A stretch of DNA of 10,638 nt from Desulfosporosinus sp. UBA4726. GTDB taxonomy: Bacteria; Bacillota; Desulfitobacteriia; Desulfitobacteriales; Desulfitobacteriaceae. The translations under genes and the position numbers were made by a program. Where the stretch lies: the NCBI GenBank assembly GCA_002404215.1, contig DHJG01000240.1, positions 20,547-31,184 of the forward strand, in the 5' to 3' direction. Shown here piece by piece: positions 1 through 6,654 of this stretch (position 1 is the first letter of the stretch; each line of letters starts with the position of its first letter). The notes under the pieces were generated by a model. It did no database searches. It was not told the origin of the DNA and was given only the letters and a program-made list of their open reading frames with translations.

Positions 1-290
1 CGCTTTAAGTATATTTCACCCACCCACTCTGTCTTAGACTCTTCCAATACGCGACGTAAAATTATAGGGATGATCCCAGCCTTAGCTATTAACAACAGCA
101 CACCGAAAATAATAACCTCTAATGCATGGCTATGAATACCTTCAGCTATCAACAAAAGCGAGACAAAAACGGTTTGTATCGTCCACCAATTCAAGGCTTT
201 TTGCACCCGGGCACTATAGACCATCATTAGTCCACTCATCAAAAGCACAAGAAGTATTAAATTGAGTCCGTTGTCAGAAATGCCTATCAC
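1..290 (-). CDS. hyfE: Hydrogenase-4 membrane subunit E-like protein (HyfE), 3' part cut by window edge
   Basis: I translated this by hand from a GTG at 288-290. The frame stays open for 96 codons to the window edge. It begins MIGISDNGLNLILLVLLLMS and is strongly hydrophobic, with about three membrane segments in the visible part. The stretch LLLIAKAGIIPIILRRVL (about residues 69-86) resembles the conserved second-to-third helix region of HyfE, a NuoK-related proton-channel subunit of group 4 hydrogenases. The GTG follows the HyfC stop codon directly (TAA-GTG), and AAGGGG at 301-306 lies 10 nt upstream as a ribosome binding site, so translation is probably coupled. Gene order B-C-E is as in hyf operons. 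The C-terminus is missing, so full length cannot be judged. The assignment rests on position and hydrophobic pattern more than on a single diagnostic residue. Confidence 0.8.
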   Translation of the reverse strand, partial: MIGISDNGLNLILLVLLMSGLMMVYSARVQKALNWWTIQTVFVSLLLIAEGIHSHALEVIIFGVLLLIAKAGIIPIILRRVLEESKTEWVGEIYLK

Positions 291-1259
291 TTAAATCTGC
301 CCCCTTATAATCCAGAGTGATATTAAGGCCAAAATGGCAGAAGCAGTGCTTGTTGCCAAATAATGCGGAGCTCTGAAAAGCCGCCGCTTAACAAAGAGAC
401 TCTCCACAGTGGCAAAGAAAAATCCTAAAGCTGCGACTTTTGCACCAGCAAAACCCAAAGCCAAGAGCATCCCTAAAAGCCCATCCGATACTGAGATTAA
501 CCCACTTGGCCAAATGATTTGCGCCAGTAAAACAAGTAGTAAGAGTTGTTTTATCTGTTCAGCAAAATTCAGCAGAGCCAGCGAAGGCCCCGAATACTCA
601 ATCAACATTCCTTCATGAATCATCGTTAATTCCAAATGCGTATCTGGATTATCCATCGGAATCCGTCCCATCTCTGTAATGCTAACCATCACTAAGGCTA
701 CCAAGGCCAATATTCGAGGGATATACAGAGGGGATATACTTAGCAATCCGCTCGTAATCCCTTGTAAGGAGGTTGTATCCGTTATAAATGCTAAAACGAT
801 TAGCCCTAGAAGCAATGCCGGTTCCGTTAATAATCCCAGAAAGAGTTCTCTACTCGAACCCATCCCCCCAAATGTTCCTGCCCCTTCTAAACCCGAAAGT
901 GTCAGAAACAGACGCACCAAACCAAGACTTGCCCCAAGTAAAAAGAGGTCCCCCCATACGCTTAACGGCGCCCAGCCCCATACACCGGGAATAACGAGCA
1001 CGGCCATTAATGTGGCAGCTAGAGTGATCCGAGGCGTCAGTAGAAAAATCCAGGAGGCATGTTCCGAAATCAATTCTTCTTTTTTCATTAATTTTCTTAA
1101 ATCTCGATAGGGTTGAAGGATTGGTGGGCCCTGCCGCATCTGCCAAAACGCTTTACTTTTTTTAATAAAACCCTGAAGAAGCGGGGCAGCAACTATGAAG
1201 AGTGCCAAATGACCTATACCCATCAACAGACGGGTTAATATCATGAATAATTCGTCCAT
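291..1259 (-). CDS. hyfC: Hydrogenase-4 component C-like / NuoH-family membrane subunit (HyfC/HycD)
   Basis: A 322-residue polytopic membrane protein, close to the roughly 310-residue HyfC/HycD family. It is the NuoH-like anchor that joins the hydrophilic hydrogenase module to the ion-pumping membrane arm. Diagnostic stretches are visible. RQGPPILQPYRDLRKLMKKE (42-61) is the conserved loop after the first helix. GMGSSRELFLGLLTEPALLL (132-151) follows. EMGRIPMDNPDTHLELTMIH (196-215), then EGMLIEYSGPSLALL, carries the acidic residues typical of the family. About eight helices are predicted by eye. The ATG at 1257-1259 is preceded by TAGGAGAG, whose first three bases are the HyfB stop codon, so the two genes are 10 nt apart and almost certainly co-translated. 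It could belong to a formate hydrogenlyase, a proton- or sodium-pumping hydrogenase, or a related Ehr complex; the catalytic subunit that would decide this is outside the window. Confidence 0.93.
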   Translation of the reverse strand: MDELFMILTRLLMGIGHLALFIVAAPLLQGFIKKSKAFWQMRQGPPILQPYRDLRKLMKKEELISEHASWIFLLTPRITLAATLMAVLVIPGVWGWAPLSVWGDLFLLGASLGLVRLFLTLSGLEGAGTFGGMGSSRELFLGLLTEPALLLGLIVLAFITDTTSLQGITSGLLSISPLYIPRILALVALVMVSITEMGRIPMDNPDTHLELTMIHEGMLIEYSGPSLALLNFAEQIKQLLLLVLLAQIIWPSGLISVSDGLLGMLLALGFAGAKVAALGFFFATVESLFVKRRLFRAPHYLATSTASAILALISLWIIRGQI

Positions 1260-1269
1260 CTCTTCTCTC

Positions 1270-3207
1270 CTAACGTCCTAAAATCAAAACAACAACGACT
1301 GTAACTAATAAGTATCCTAAATATAAATGGATGCTCCCCGCTTGAAGCTTGAGGATTTGGGAGGACAACCAAAGCAACCCTCGTAGCGTAGGTCGATAGA
1401 AAATATCCTCAAAGACTTCTTTGATTCTCCCTTCATACGTCAGAGAACGCAGACTGTATCGAGTTCCAGCATAATCCCCGTCCACCTGTCGGTGTGAACC
1501 CAACACTTTAGTAAAAAGGACCCGAATGGGGTTCGTCAATCCGCCGGCAGTGTATTGCATACTTGGTGTTAGGGGACCACCACAATTCCAAGTTGCCGTG
1601 ACTCTATGAATACCTCGTTTACTTAGGAAGACAATGATAACCGTTAGAAGAATCAGCAGGATTAGATAGATAGAGGACAGGTTAAGAGGCATCCCCAGAG
1701 ATGACCGTATTTGTACCGAGTCCCCGGATCTCAAAACTGAAAGTGGTAAGTCGATTAAGGCAAACGTCGCTGAAGGCCAAAGAACACCTAGAACCGCCAA
1801 CCCACCAACTATTAAGGGTGCAATATATTGAACAGGATGGGCTTCTTTAGCCCTTTCCGCCACTGGGGAGCGGGCTTGTCCTAGGAAGGAAACTCCAAAC
1901 CACTTGACAAACGTGGCCATTGATAATCCACCAACTAAGGCGAGAATACCAATCGATAAAGGCAAGATGACTTTACTCCAACCACCTGCTAAATGGAATG
2001 TATTCACCCATAGGGATTGAAAAAGCATTAATTCCCCCCAGAACCCACCTAAAGGGGGTAAGGCAGTTATTCCGATGATTCCGATCAAGGCCGCAAGACC
2101 CGTCTTCGGCATTCGTTTGAGCAATCCGCCCAATCGCTCAAGATTTCGAGTATGCGTTGCCTGTATAATATTCCCGGCGCCCATGAAAAGTAACGATTTG
2201 AACAGCATATGTTGCAAACTATGCCAAAAGAAAGCCGCGAACGCTAAATCCATAGCCCAAGCGTTATTCCATGATCTTGCCAGGAAGGCACTGCCTAAGG
2301 CCATGCCTAGGATTCCAACATTTTCTATCGTGGAAAAAGCGAGTAATTTTTTTAGATCTGACTGCACAGAAGCAGATAGTATCCCTACCAGCGCAGAAAG
2401 TGCTCCAATCAGCAAAAATAACCAGCCCCACCAAACAGGGCCAGGTCCCAACGTCAACCAGACCAGCCTAATAAAGAGATAGAGCGCAACTTTCACCATA
2501 ACTCCGGACATTAGTGCAGATACTGGGCTTGGCGCTGCCGAATGGGCATAAGGTAACCAAATATGAAATGGAACAAAACCTGCTTTTGTACCAAAACCGA
2601 TAAAGAAAGCAACAAAAATTAGATTTAGCTGGATAGTAGAAAGTGATGGAACTGCACCCGCCCAGACTTCAAAAGAAAAGCTTCCTGTCAGTGCATATAA
2701 AAACAAAACTGCCGTGGTCAATAATACCGTAGCGACATGGGTCATTACGAAGTATATGTAGGCAGACTTACGATTTTGAGCATCTTCATGTTCATAGAGA
2801 ACTAAGAAAAATGAGAACAGGGACATCATTTCCCAAGTCAATAAAAAGGTGAAGCCGTCATTAGCAAGCAATACTCCAATCATACTACCAAGAAATAGAA
2901 ACCAATTTACATAAAAAGACCAAAGGCTCTTCTTCTTTTCTTCATACTCCTTTAAATATCCTAGTGCATAGAGAGACGATAAACCTTGGCCCAAGAGCAA
3001 AATAAAAAGGAAGAACACCGTCAGTCCATCTAATTTCCAAGTCAGTGAAAATCCCGCTCCAGCTTCCGTAATAAATCGCAATCCTGTTTTAATCCATACT
3101 CCACCTTGCGAAATCAGAATCGTACCTAAGATAAGTCCCACACCAGCCAATGCAATACTTAAGCCCATTAGTAATTGACGAACGAATTGGCTCTCTTTAG
3201 TAACCAT
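1270..3207 (-). CDS. hyfB: Hydrogenase-4 component B-like / NuoL-type proton-translocating subunit (HyfB)
   Basis: A 645-residue antiporter-like membrane subunit with about 14-16 helices, similar in length to HyfB (about 670) and HycC (about 610). It should carry ions across the membrane, driven by hydrogen evolution or oxidation. Key charged residues of the Proton_antipo_M family are present: E126 in LLTWEMMSLF, K208 in FGTKAGFVPFH, H215 and H222 around HIWLPYAHSAAPSPVSALMS, K239, K286/K287 in DLKKLLAFSTIENVG, and E392 in PPLGGFWGELMLF. The C-terminal stretch from W540 (WNCGG, then MQYTA and NPIR near 550-561) is typical of the Hyf/Hyc B branch rather than NuoL or MrpA. The ATG at 3205-3207 has a perfect AGGAGG at 3217-3222 with a 9-nt spacer. 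It is the first gene of the operon seen here. No HyfA ferredoxin gene precedes it. Confidence 0.93.
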   Translation of the reverse strand: MVTKESQFVRQLLMGLSIALAGVGLILGTILISQGGVWIKTGLRFITEAGAGFSLTWKLDGLTVFFLFILLLGQGLSSLYALGYLKEYEEKKKSLWSFYVNWFLFLGSMIGVLLANDGFTFLLTWEMMSLFSFFLVLYEHEDAQNRKSAYIYFVMTHVATVLLTTAVLFLYALTGSFSFEVWAGAVPSLSTIQLNLIFVAFFIGFGTKAGFVPFHIWLPYAHSAAPSPVSALMSGVMVKVALYLFIRLVWLTLGPGPVWWGWLFLLIGALSALVGILSASVQSDLKKLLAFSTIENVGILGMALGSAFLARSWNNAWAMDLAFAAFFWHSLQHMLFKSLLFMGAGNIIQATHTRNLERLGGLLKRMPKTGLAALIGIIGITALPPLGGFWGELMLFQSLWVNTFHLAGGWSKVILPLSIGILALVGGLSMATFVKWFGVSFLGQARSPVAERAKEAHPVQYIAPLIVGGLAVLGVLWPSATFALIDLPLSVLRSGDSVQIRSSLGMPLNLSSIYLILLILLTVIIVFLSKRGIHRVTATWNCGGPLTPSMQYTAGGLTNPIRVLFTKVLGSHRQVDGDYAGTRYSLRSLTYEGRIKEVFEDIFYRPTLRGLLWLSSQILKLQAGSIHLYLGYLLVTVVVVLILGR

Positions 3208-3279
3208 TGATACTTTCCTCCTGATCCCCTTTTATGTATCATTGCGATTAGTCACTCCACATTTGTGCTATATATTATC

Positions 3280-3308
3280 TATATAAATGACCAATCTATC
3301 ATAGTCAA
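3280..3308 (-). promoter_or_regulatory. Candidate sigma-A promoter for the hyf operon
   Basis: On the minus strand TTGACT (3303-3308) is followed after 17 nt by TATATA (3280-3285). This would put the transcript start near 3272, about 65 nt before hyfB. It lies after the ter terminator and so would give the hydrogenase operon its own transcript. The -35 box is 5/6; the -10 box is weaker. Found by eye only. Confidence 0.45.
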
Positions 3309-3312
3309 AAAA

Positions 3313-3327
3313 TTTGAAAATATCAAA
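3313..3327. promoter_or_regulatory. Inverted repeat just upstream of the candidate hyf -35 box
   Basis: TTTGA-N5-TCAAA is a perfect 5-bp inverted repeat with a 5-nt centre. It sits 4 nt upstream of the proposed -35 box. It resembles a CRP/FNR-type half-site pair (TTGA...TCAA), but the spacing is one base shorter than the usual 6-nt centre. It could be an operator or chance in AT-rich DNA. Confidence 0.25.
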
Positions 3328-3338
3328 CAGCAAGAAAC

Positions 3339-3349
3339 GACCTGGGGTC
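3339..3349. repeat. Possible REP-like hairpin or insertion-sequence scar
   Basis: GACC-TGG-GGTC is a small perfect hairpin within the string ACCTGGGGTCAGAAATATG. Strings of the type TGGGGTCAG are common at the ends of elements mobilised by REP-associated tyrosine transposases. No transposase or second copy is visible in the window. The rest of the 3208-3519 gap is AT-rich and shows only a short CGTATTT direct repeat near 3371-3387. Confidence 0.2.
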
Positions 3350-3519
3350 AGAAATATGAACAAACATCGCCGTATTTAGTCGTATTTTAACTGTTATACC
3401 ATCTTTAAGAATTTGTATTCAGAATTGCGACATCTAACAACTTTTTTAAATTTAATGAACACTAAAACTGGCAATATATTCACTTGAAATTTCAGAATTT
3501 ATACTTTCTAAACAACACC

Positions 3520-3551
3520 AAAAAGAGGCGTCCATATATGGAGCGCCTCTT
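3520..3551 (-). terminator. Rho-independent terminator of the terD operon
   Basis: On the minus strand AAGAGGCG pairs with CGCCTCTT. The inner TCCAT/ATGGA stem continues it after a one-base bulge, and the stem runs into a run of five T (3524-3520). It begins 13 nt after the stop codon of the last TerD gene. The hairpin is strong and GC-rich at its base, so read-through into hyf should be limited. Confidence 0.85.
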
Positions 3552-3563
3552 CTAGCAAACAAA

Positions 3564-4148
3564 TCAACCTACGTCTAAACCATAGTTTGAACAAAGGGCG
3601 CTTAAGCCACCCGAGAAGCCATTGCCCACAGCATTAAACTTCCATTCACCTTGATATCGGTATAGTTCGCAAACGACTAAGGCAGTTTCTACAGAAAAGT
3701 CCTCCCCTAGGTCATACCGCATGACTTCTTTTCCGTCAGTTTCATTTACAACGCGCACAAAAGCATTTGTTACTTGACCAAAGTTTTGACCTCTTGCAAT
3801 CGCATCATGAATTGTAACTGTAAAAGCCACTTTATCAACATGAACAGGTACAAGTGTTAAATCCACTTTGACTTGTTCATCGTCCCCCTCGCCTGCACCA
3901 GTGAGGTTGTCACCTGTATGTTTTACTGAACCGTTTCCGCCGACAAGATTATTGTAATAAATAAAATCTTCGATACCGCCCGCTTTGCCGTTTTTATCGA
4001 GCAAGAATACGGAGGCATCTAGGTCAAAGTCTGACCCACCAGAATACTTATTTGTATCCCAGCCTAAACCGACAATAATCTTTGAAAGTCCGGGGTTTCC
4101 CTTTGTCAGATCAATTTTTTGTCCTTTTTGCAAACTTATGACCGCCAT
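3564..4148 (-). CDS. TerD-family metal-binding stress protein, paralog 1 (last of three)
   Basis: A 194-residue single-domain TerD protein, the full length of the family. TerD proteins are cytoplasmic beta-sandwich proteins that bind divalent cations (calcium in characterised members) and are linked to tellurite, phage, oxidative and envelope stress. The family signatures are all present: QKGQKIDLTKGNPGLSKI (7-24), VGLGWD, the acidic DFDLDASVFLLD (40-51), GDNLTGAGEGDDEQVKVDL (79-97), NFGQVTNAFVRVVNE (122-136), and the C-terminal YDLGEDFSVETALVV with GEWKFNAVG. The ATG at 4146-4148 has AAGGAAG (4156-4162) 7 nt upstream. It lies 55 nt after the stop of paralog 2 and is followed by a terminator, so it closes the tandem array. 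It is closest to paralog 2. Which named TerD/TerE/YceD orthologue it is cannot be decided by eye. Confidence 0.95.
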   Translation of the reverse strand: MAVISLQKGQKIDLTKGNPGLSKIIVGLGWDTNKYSGGSDFDLDASVFLLDKNGKAGGIEDFIYYNNLVGGNGSVKHTGDNLTGAGEGDDEQVKVDLTLVPVHVDKVAFTVTIHDAIARGQNFGQVTNAFVRVVNETDGKEVMRYDLGEDFSVETALVVCELYRYQGEWKFNAVGNGFSGGLSALCSNYGLDVG

Positions 4149-4203
4149 AAAAACACTTCCTTATTTGCTAAATACGTGTTCTTCATAAATTGGTCCGGTT
4201 ATT

Positions 4204-4782
4204 CTAGACGTCCAACCCGAAATCTTTGCACAGTCCGGCCAGGCCGTTTTGGTAACCGCTACCGATCGCATTAAACTTCCATTCAGCATTGTTGCGATAA
4301 AGCTCACCAACAACCACTGCCGTCTCAACAGAGAAGTCTTCACCAAGGTCATAGCGAATTAGTTCCTCACCTGATGCTTCATTTAAAACTCGTACATAAG
4401 CATTGGATACTTGACCAAAGTTCTGATTGCGTTCTTTACCCTCATGAATCGTAATCCCAAAGGTGATCTTGGCAACACCACTAGAAACTACAGCTAGGTC
4501 AACTTTAATCTGTTCATCATCACCTTCACCAGCACCGGTACGATTGTCGCCAGTGTGCGTCACCGAACCATCGGGACTCTTCGGGTTATTGAAAAAGACA
4601 AAATTCTTTTCATCGGCAACTTTCCCCTCGGGATTCAACATAAATACAGAGGAATCTAAATCAAAGTCTTTTCCCCCATCATACTTGTTGGTATCCCAGC
4701 CAAGACCAATAATAATCTTTGTAAGACCCGGATTTGTTTTCGTTAGATCGACCTTTTGACCTTTTTGTAAACTAATTGCCAC
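4204..4782 (-). CDS. TerD-family metal-binding stress protein, paralog 2 (middle of three)
   Basis: A 192-residue complete TerD domain starting with GTG at 4780-4782, with AAGGGGG (4792-4798) 9 nt upstream. The conserved segments are QKGQKVDLTKTNPGLTKI, IGLGWDTNKYDGGKDFDLDS (26-45) with the acidic cluster intact, GDNRTGAGEGDDEQIKVDL (78-96), NFGQVSNAYVRVLNE, and RYDLGEDFSVETAVVVGELY (143-162). It shares long identical blocks with paralog 1, including GLGWDTNKY and the DLGEDFSVETA stretch, so the two probably arose by a relatively recent tandem duplication. The gap from paralog 3 is only 24 nt, which indicates one transcript. The predicted role is cation binding or sensing in the Ter stress system. 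The direct partners in this strain are not shown by the sequence. Confidence 0.95.
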   Translation of the reverse strand: MAISLQKGQKVDLTKTNPGLTKIIIGLGWDTNKYDGGKDFDLDSSVFMLNPEGKVADEKNFVFFNNPKSPDGSVTHTGDNRTGAGEGDDEQIKVDLAVVSSGVAKITFGITIHEGKERNQNFGQVSNAYVRVLNEASGEELIRYDLGEDFSVETAVVVGELYRNNAEWKFNAIGSGYQNGLAGLCKDFGLDV

Positions 4783-4806
4783 AATATGTATCCCCCTTTT
4801 TATAAA

Positions 4807-5418
4807 TTACTGATATCGACGGACAAGTTCGCTTAATGATGCATCATTCGTCCCTTCGCCAATCGCTGCAAATTTCCACTCATTGTTATGACGATAAACC
4901 TCGGCAACCACTAAACTGGTTTTACCTGCATAACTTTCGGTAAGATTAAAACGGCACAACTCTTGTCCATTTGCTGGATTTACAACTCGAATGAAGGCAT
5001 TAGCAATAAGTCCAAAGTCTTGCTTACGTTTTGCAGAATCGTAAATGTTAACGACAAAAACGATCTTTTGGACAGCACTAGGGACTTTGCTTAACTCAAC
5101 TTGAATTTGTTCGTCATCTCCCTCACCAGCACCAGTGAGGTTATCTCCACTGTGTTTCACACTTTGGTCAGCGCTTTGAAGATTGCCGAAATAAACCAAA
5201 CGATCTTTCGAGGTTAACTTATTCTGCGCATCGAGTAGGATTGCTGAAGCATCGCAGTCGATCGCCGCAGGTTTCCCACCAAGAAAACCACTTAGAAGAC
5301 CACCTGACTTCGGTTTCGACACTTCATCCCATCCTAAACCAACCATAATTTTAGATAAACCAGGATTTCCTTTAGTTAAATCAATTTTTTGTCCCTTTTG
5401 TAAGTTAATCGCAGCCAC
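4807..5418 (-). CDS. Divergent TerD-family protein, paralog 3 (first of three), with a Gly-rich loop insertion
   Basis: A 203-residue TerD protein, first in the tandem array. The start is GTG at 5416-5418 with AAGGGG (5426-5431) 7 nt upstream. The N-terminal QKGQKIDLTKGNPGLSKI and the central GDNLTGAGEGDDEQIQVEL (91-109) are conserved. It departs from its neighbours after VGLGWDE: residues about 33-52 contain an extra loop, SGGLLSGFLGGKPAA. The acidic motif that is DFDLD in paralogs 1 and 2 becomes AIDCD (52-56), losing the first aspartate and gaining a cysteine. The C-terminal half is also diverged (FNLTESYAGKTSLVVAEVY) and ends in RRYQ instead of the GL-DV tail. This suggests a different metal preference or partner surface. 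It is still clearly a TerD domain and could heteromerise with the others, although that is inference. Confidence 0.93.
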   Translation of the reverse strand: MAAINLQKGQKIDLTKGNPGLSKIMVGLGWDEVSKPKSGGLLSGFLGGKPAAIDCDASAILLDAQNKLTSKDRLVYFGNLQSADQSVKHSGDNLTGAGEGDDEQIQVELSKVPSAVQKIVFVVNIYDSAKRKQDFGLIANAFIRVVNPANGQELCRFNLTESYAGKTSLVVAEVYRHNNEWKFAAIGEGTNDASLSELVRRYQ

Positions 5419-5445
5419 TTAAATTCCCCTTTTCAAAAAAAATAC

Positions 5446-5538
5446 TTATATCCGATGACTAATTGCCACTAAGACTTCCAGTTCTACTGTTTCTTTACTT
5501 CTGTTCATAAGCTGTACGTCAATTAAGCGTAAAAACAT
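5446..5538 (-). CDS. Possible small ORF in the leader of the terD operon (30 aa; 44 aa from an upstream GTG)
   Basis: I do not recognise this. An open frame ends with TAA at 5446-5448, 27 nt before the first terD start. From ATG at 5536-5538 it encodes 30 residues beginning MFLRLIDVQLMNRSKETVEL; from GTG at 5578-5580 it would encode 44. The frame stays open back to a TAG near 5602-5604. The residue pattern looks protein-like: alternating hydrophobic residues in VELEVLVAI suggest beta-strands. No good ribosome binding site precedes either start (a GGAAG lies about 20 nt before the ATG), and the candidate promoter at 5573-5581 would exclude the GTG start. It may be a small protein, a leader peptide, the degraded end of a larger gene, or chance. 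Confidence 0.25.
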   Translation of the reverse strand: MFLRLIDVQLMNRSKETVELEVLVAISHRI

Positions 5539-5572
5539 ATTACTACGTGTGGGTAAATCTTCCTTACTATAT

Positions 5573-5581
5573 ATTATCACA
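5573..5581 (-). promoter_or_regulatory. Candidate extended -10 promoter for the terD operon
   Basis: On the minus strand TGTGATAAT reads as an extended -10 element (TG-N-GATAAT). It would start a transcript near 5567, leaving about 150 nt of leader before the first terD. No good -35 hexamer is seen. A perfect 10-bp palindrome, GAAAGCTTTC at 5583-5592, lies directly upstream and could be an operator. Weak, by eye only. Confidence 0.3.
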
Positions 5582-5730
5582 TGAAAGCTTTCGAAAAATA
5601 CCTATAAATAATATTCACATAACTTTCACATCTCTAAGCGAATCATTACTTCGATATTATTCTCTCTCTATTTACAATGTTTACCATAATACATTGTACT
5701 TCAAAAAAAGCCATTATACAACTGCCCTAT

Positions 5731-5754
5731 AAAGAAAACTTGGCTAGCGCCAAG
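5731..5754 (-). terminator. Rho-independent terminator after the HAD gene
   Basis: On the minus strand CTTGGC-GCTA-GCCAAG (5754-5739) is a perfect 6-bp stem with a 4-nt loop, followed by TTTTCTTT (5738-5731). It lies about 56 nt after the HAD stop codon and would separate the biosynthetic operon from the terD array. Confidence 0.7.
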
Positions 5755-5758
5755 CCTT

Positions 5759-5777
5759 CAGGCGCCGGCGATCGCCT
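5759..5777. repeat. GC-rich palindromic element next to the terminator
   Basis: GGCGATCGCC (5767-5776) is a perfect 10-bp palindrome. AGGCG (5760-5764) can also pair with CGCCT (5773-5777). The element is much richer in GC than the surrounding DNA and abuts the terminator hairpin, giving a compound palindromic unit at 5739-5777. It may be one copy of a dispersed intergenic repeat. A single copy is present in this window. Confidence 0.35.
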
Positions 5778-5809
5778 TAGTTGCACTTATAGCACCAGAA
5801 TTAGGCTAC

Positions 5810-6643
5810 TCAAAAGCTTATACTTTCTGTATAGGTATTGGAAACCCTTCCAATGGCATCTAAAATTTCTTCCGCTGCTTCTATGCCACTTTTCTCAGTG
5901 AATCTTATTTTCTCCAAGCCTGAACTTCCCTGTAAATAAAGCGCATATATTTCGCCATGCGGTGGTGCGATAGCCTGATCAGCTGCTCTAAGCATATCCA
6001 AATCAAGTAACGAATCTCCTGCCGCAACAACACGACTCACGCTTTCTTTCTCCTTGATATACTGGATCGCTGCTTTTTTATTTACATTTAAGGGGACGAG
6101 ATACAATTTTCTCCCTTGAACAGATAACTCCCAGTTATTAACGCTCGCCCAAATTTTGAAAGCCGCTAATTCCGCGAGGGGAATCTTCTCTCTATCAATC
6201 AAACAATAGAAAAATAGATCATCGGCCAATTTACCCGAATCTGGGATGACCCAGGAAGAATGCGCGATTTCATTAAACTTTTTGATAAGCTCCTCAAAGG
6301 CCACGCAATTATCTTTTCCAGCTAGGACATGTTGGGCCCAGTCTTTATCTTCTCTACCCTTATAGAAGATTGTCCCACCATTGCTAGTTACTGCGTATTG
6401 ATACGCAATATCGTATTCCAGAAAATTGATTCGCTGATATTGGAGTTTTGTCCGTGTTGTTACCGGGACAAAAAGAACCTGTCGAGAAATTTCTCTTAAC
6501 TTGATTAGGGCATTTTGAGTCATAAAGGAAATAAATCGATGGTCTAATCGTTCAACCGGTCTAATTTGTTCGTCAATCTCTTTACTTATAAACGTTCGGT
6601 GCGAATAGATTAAAGTTTGGTCGAGGTCACTTGCAAATAACAT
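5810..6643 (-). CDS. HAD-superfamily (type IIB-like) phosphatase of the Ter biosynthetic operon
   Basis: A 277-residue HAD hydrolase, predicted to remove phosphate from a small metabolite. Numbering from the chosen start, motif I is SDLDQT with nucleophile D6 and general acid/base D8. Motif II is the threonine in VPVTTRT (about 62). The motif III lysine is K189 or K190 in NVNKKAAI. Motif IV is AAGDSLLDLD (D210, D214). The large cap between motifs II and III, with SNGG and GRKLYLVP, resembles Cof/sucrose-phosphatase-type enzymes. I chose ATG 6641-6643 because GGAGG (6649-6653) lies 5 nt upstream. An in-frame ATG at 6653-6655 overlaps the StiP stop and lacks a ribosome binding site; it would add four residues. 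In this neighbourhood the likely substrate is the phosphoribosylated product of the two upstream PRTases, which is inference. A terminator follows. Confidence 0.9.
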   Translation of the reverse strand: MLFASDLDQTLIYSHRTFISKEIDEQIRPVERLDHRFISFMTQNALIKLREISRQVLFVPVTTRTKLQYQRINFLEYDIAYQYAVTSNGGTIFYKGREDKDWAQHVLAGKDNCVAFEELIKKFNEIAHSSWVIPDSGKLADDLFFYCLIDREKIPLAELAAFKIWASVNNWELSVQGRKLYLVPLNVNKKAAIQYIKEKESVSRVVAAGDSLLDLDMLRAADQAIAPPHGEIYALYLQGSSGLEKIRFTEKSGIEAAEEILDAIGRVSNTYTESISF

Positions 6644-6648
6644 TATTT

Positions 6649-6653
6649 CCTCC
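6649..6653 (-). promoter_or_regulatory. Ribosome binding site that decides the HAD gene start
   Basis: GGAGG sits 5 nt before ATG 6641-6643 and just after the stop of the preceding gene (TAATGGAGGAAATAATG). It favours the downstream ATG over the one that overlaps the stop. Confidence 0.7.
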
Positions 6654-6654
6654 A

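Noticed and set aside
679..1110. Plus-strand open frame of 143 residues inside hyfC
   Set aside because: It is antisense to strongly conserved HyfC motifs. Its composition (Pro, Lys, Ser-rich) is the mirror of hydrophobic membrane codons.
2075..2482. Plus-strand open frame of 135 residues inside hyfB
   Set aside because: It is antisense to a well-conserved hyfB region and has no family features or ribosome binding site.
5547..5732. Plus-strand 61-residue open frame in the terD-HAD gap
   Set aside because: Low-complexity, Tyr/Ser/His-rich translation without a ribosome binding site. It crosses the minus-strand terminator U-tract and lies in AT-rich DNA.
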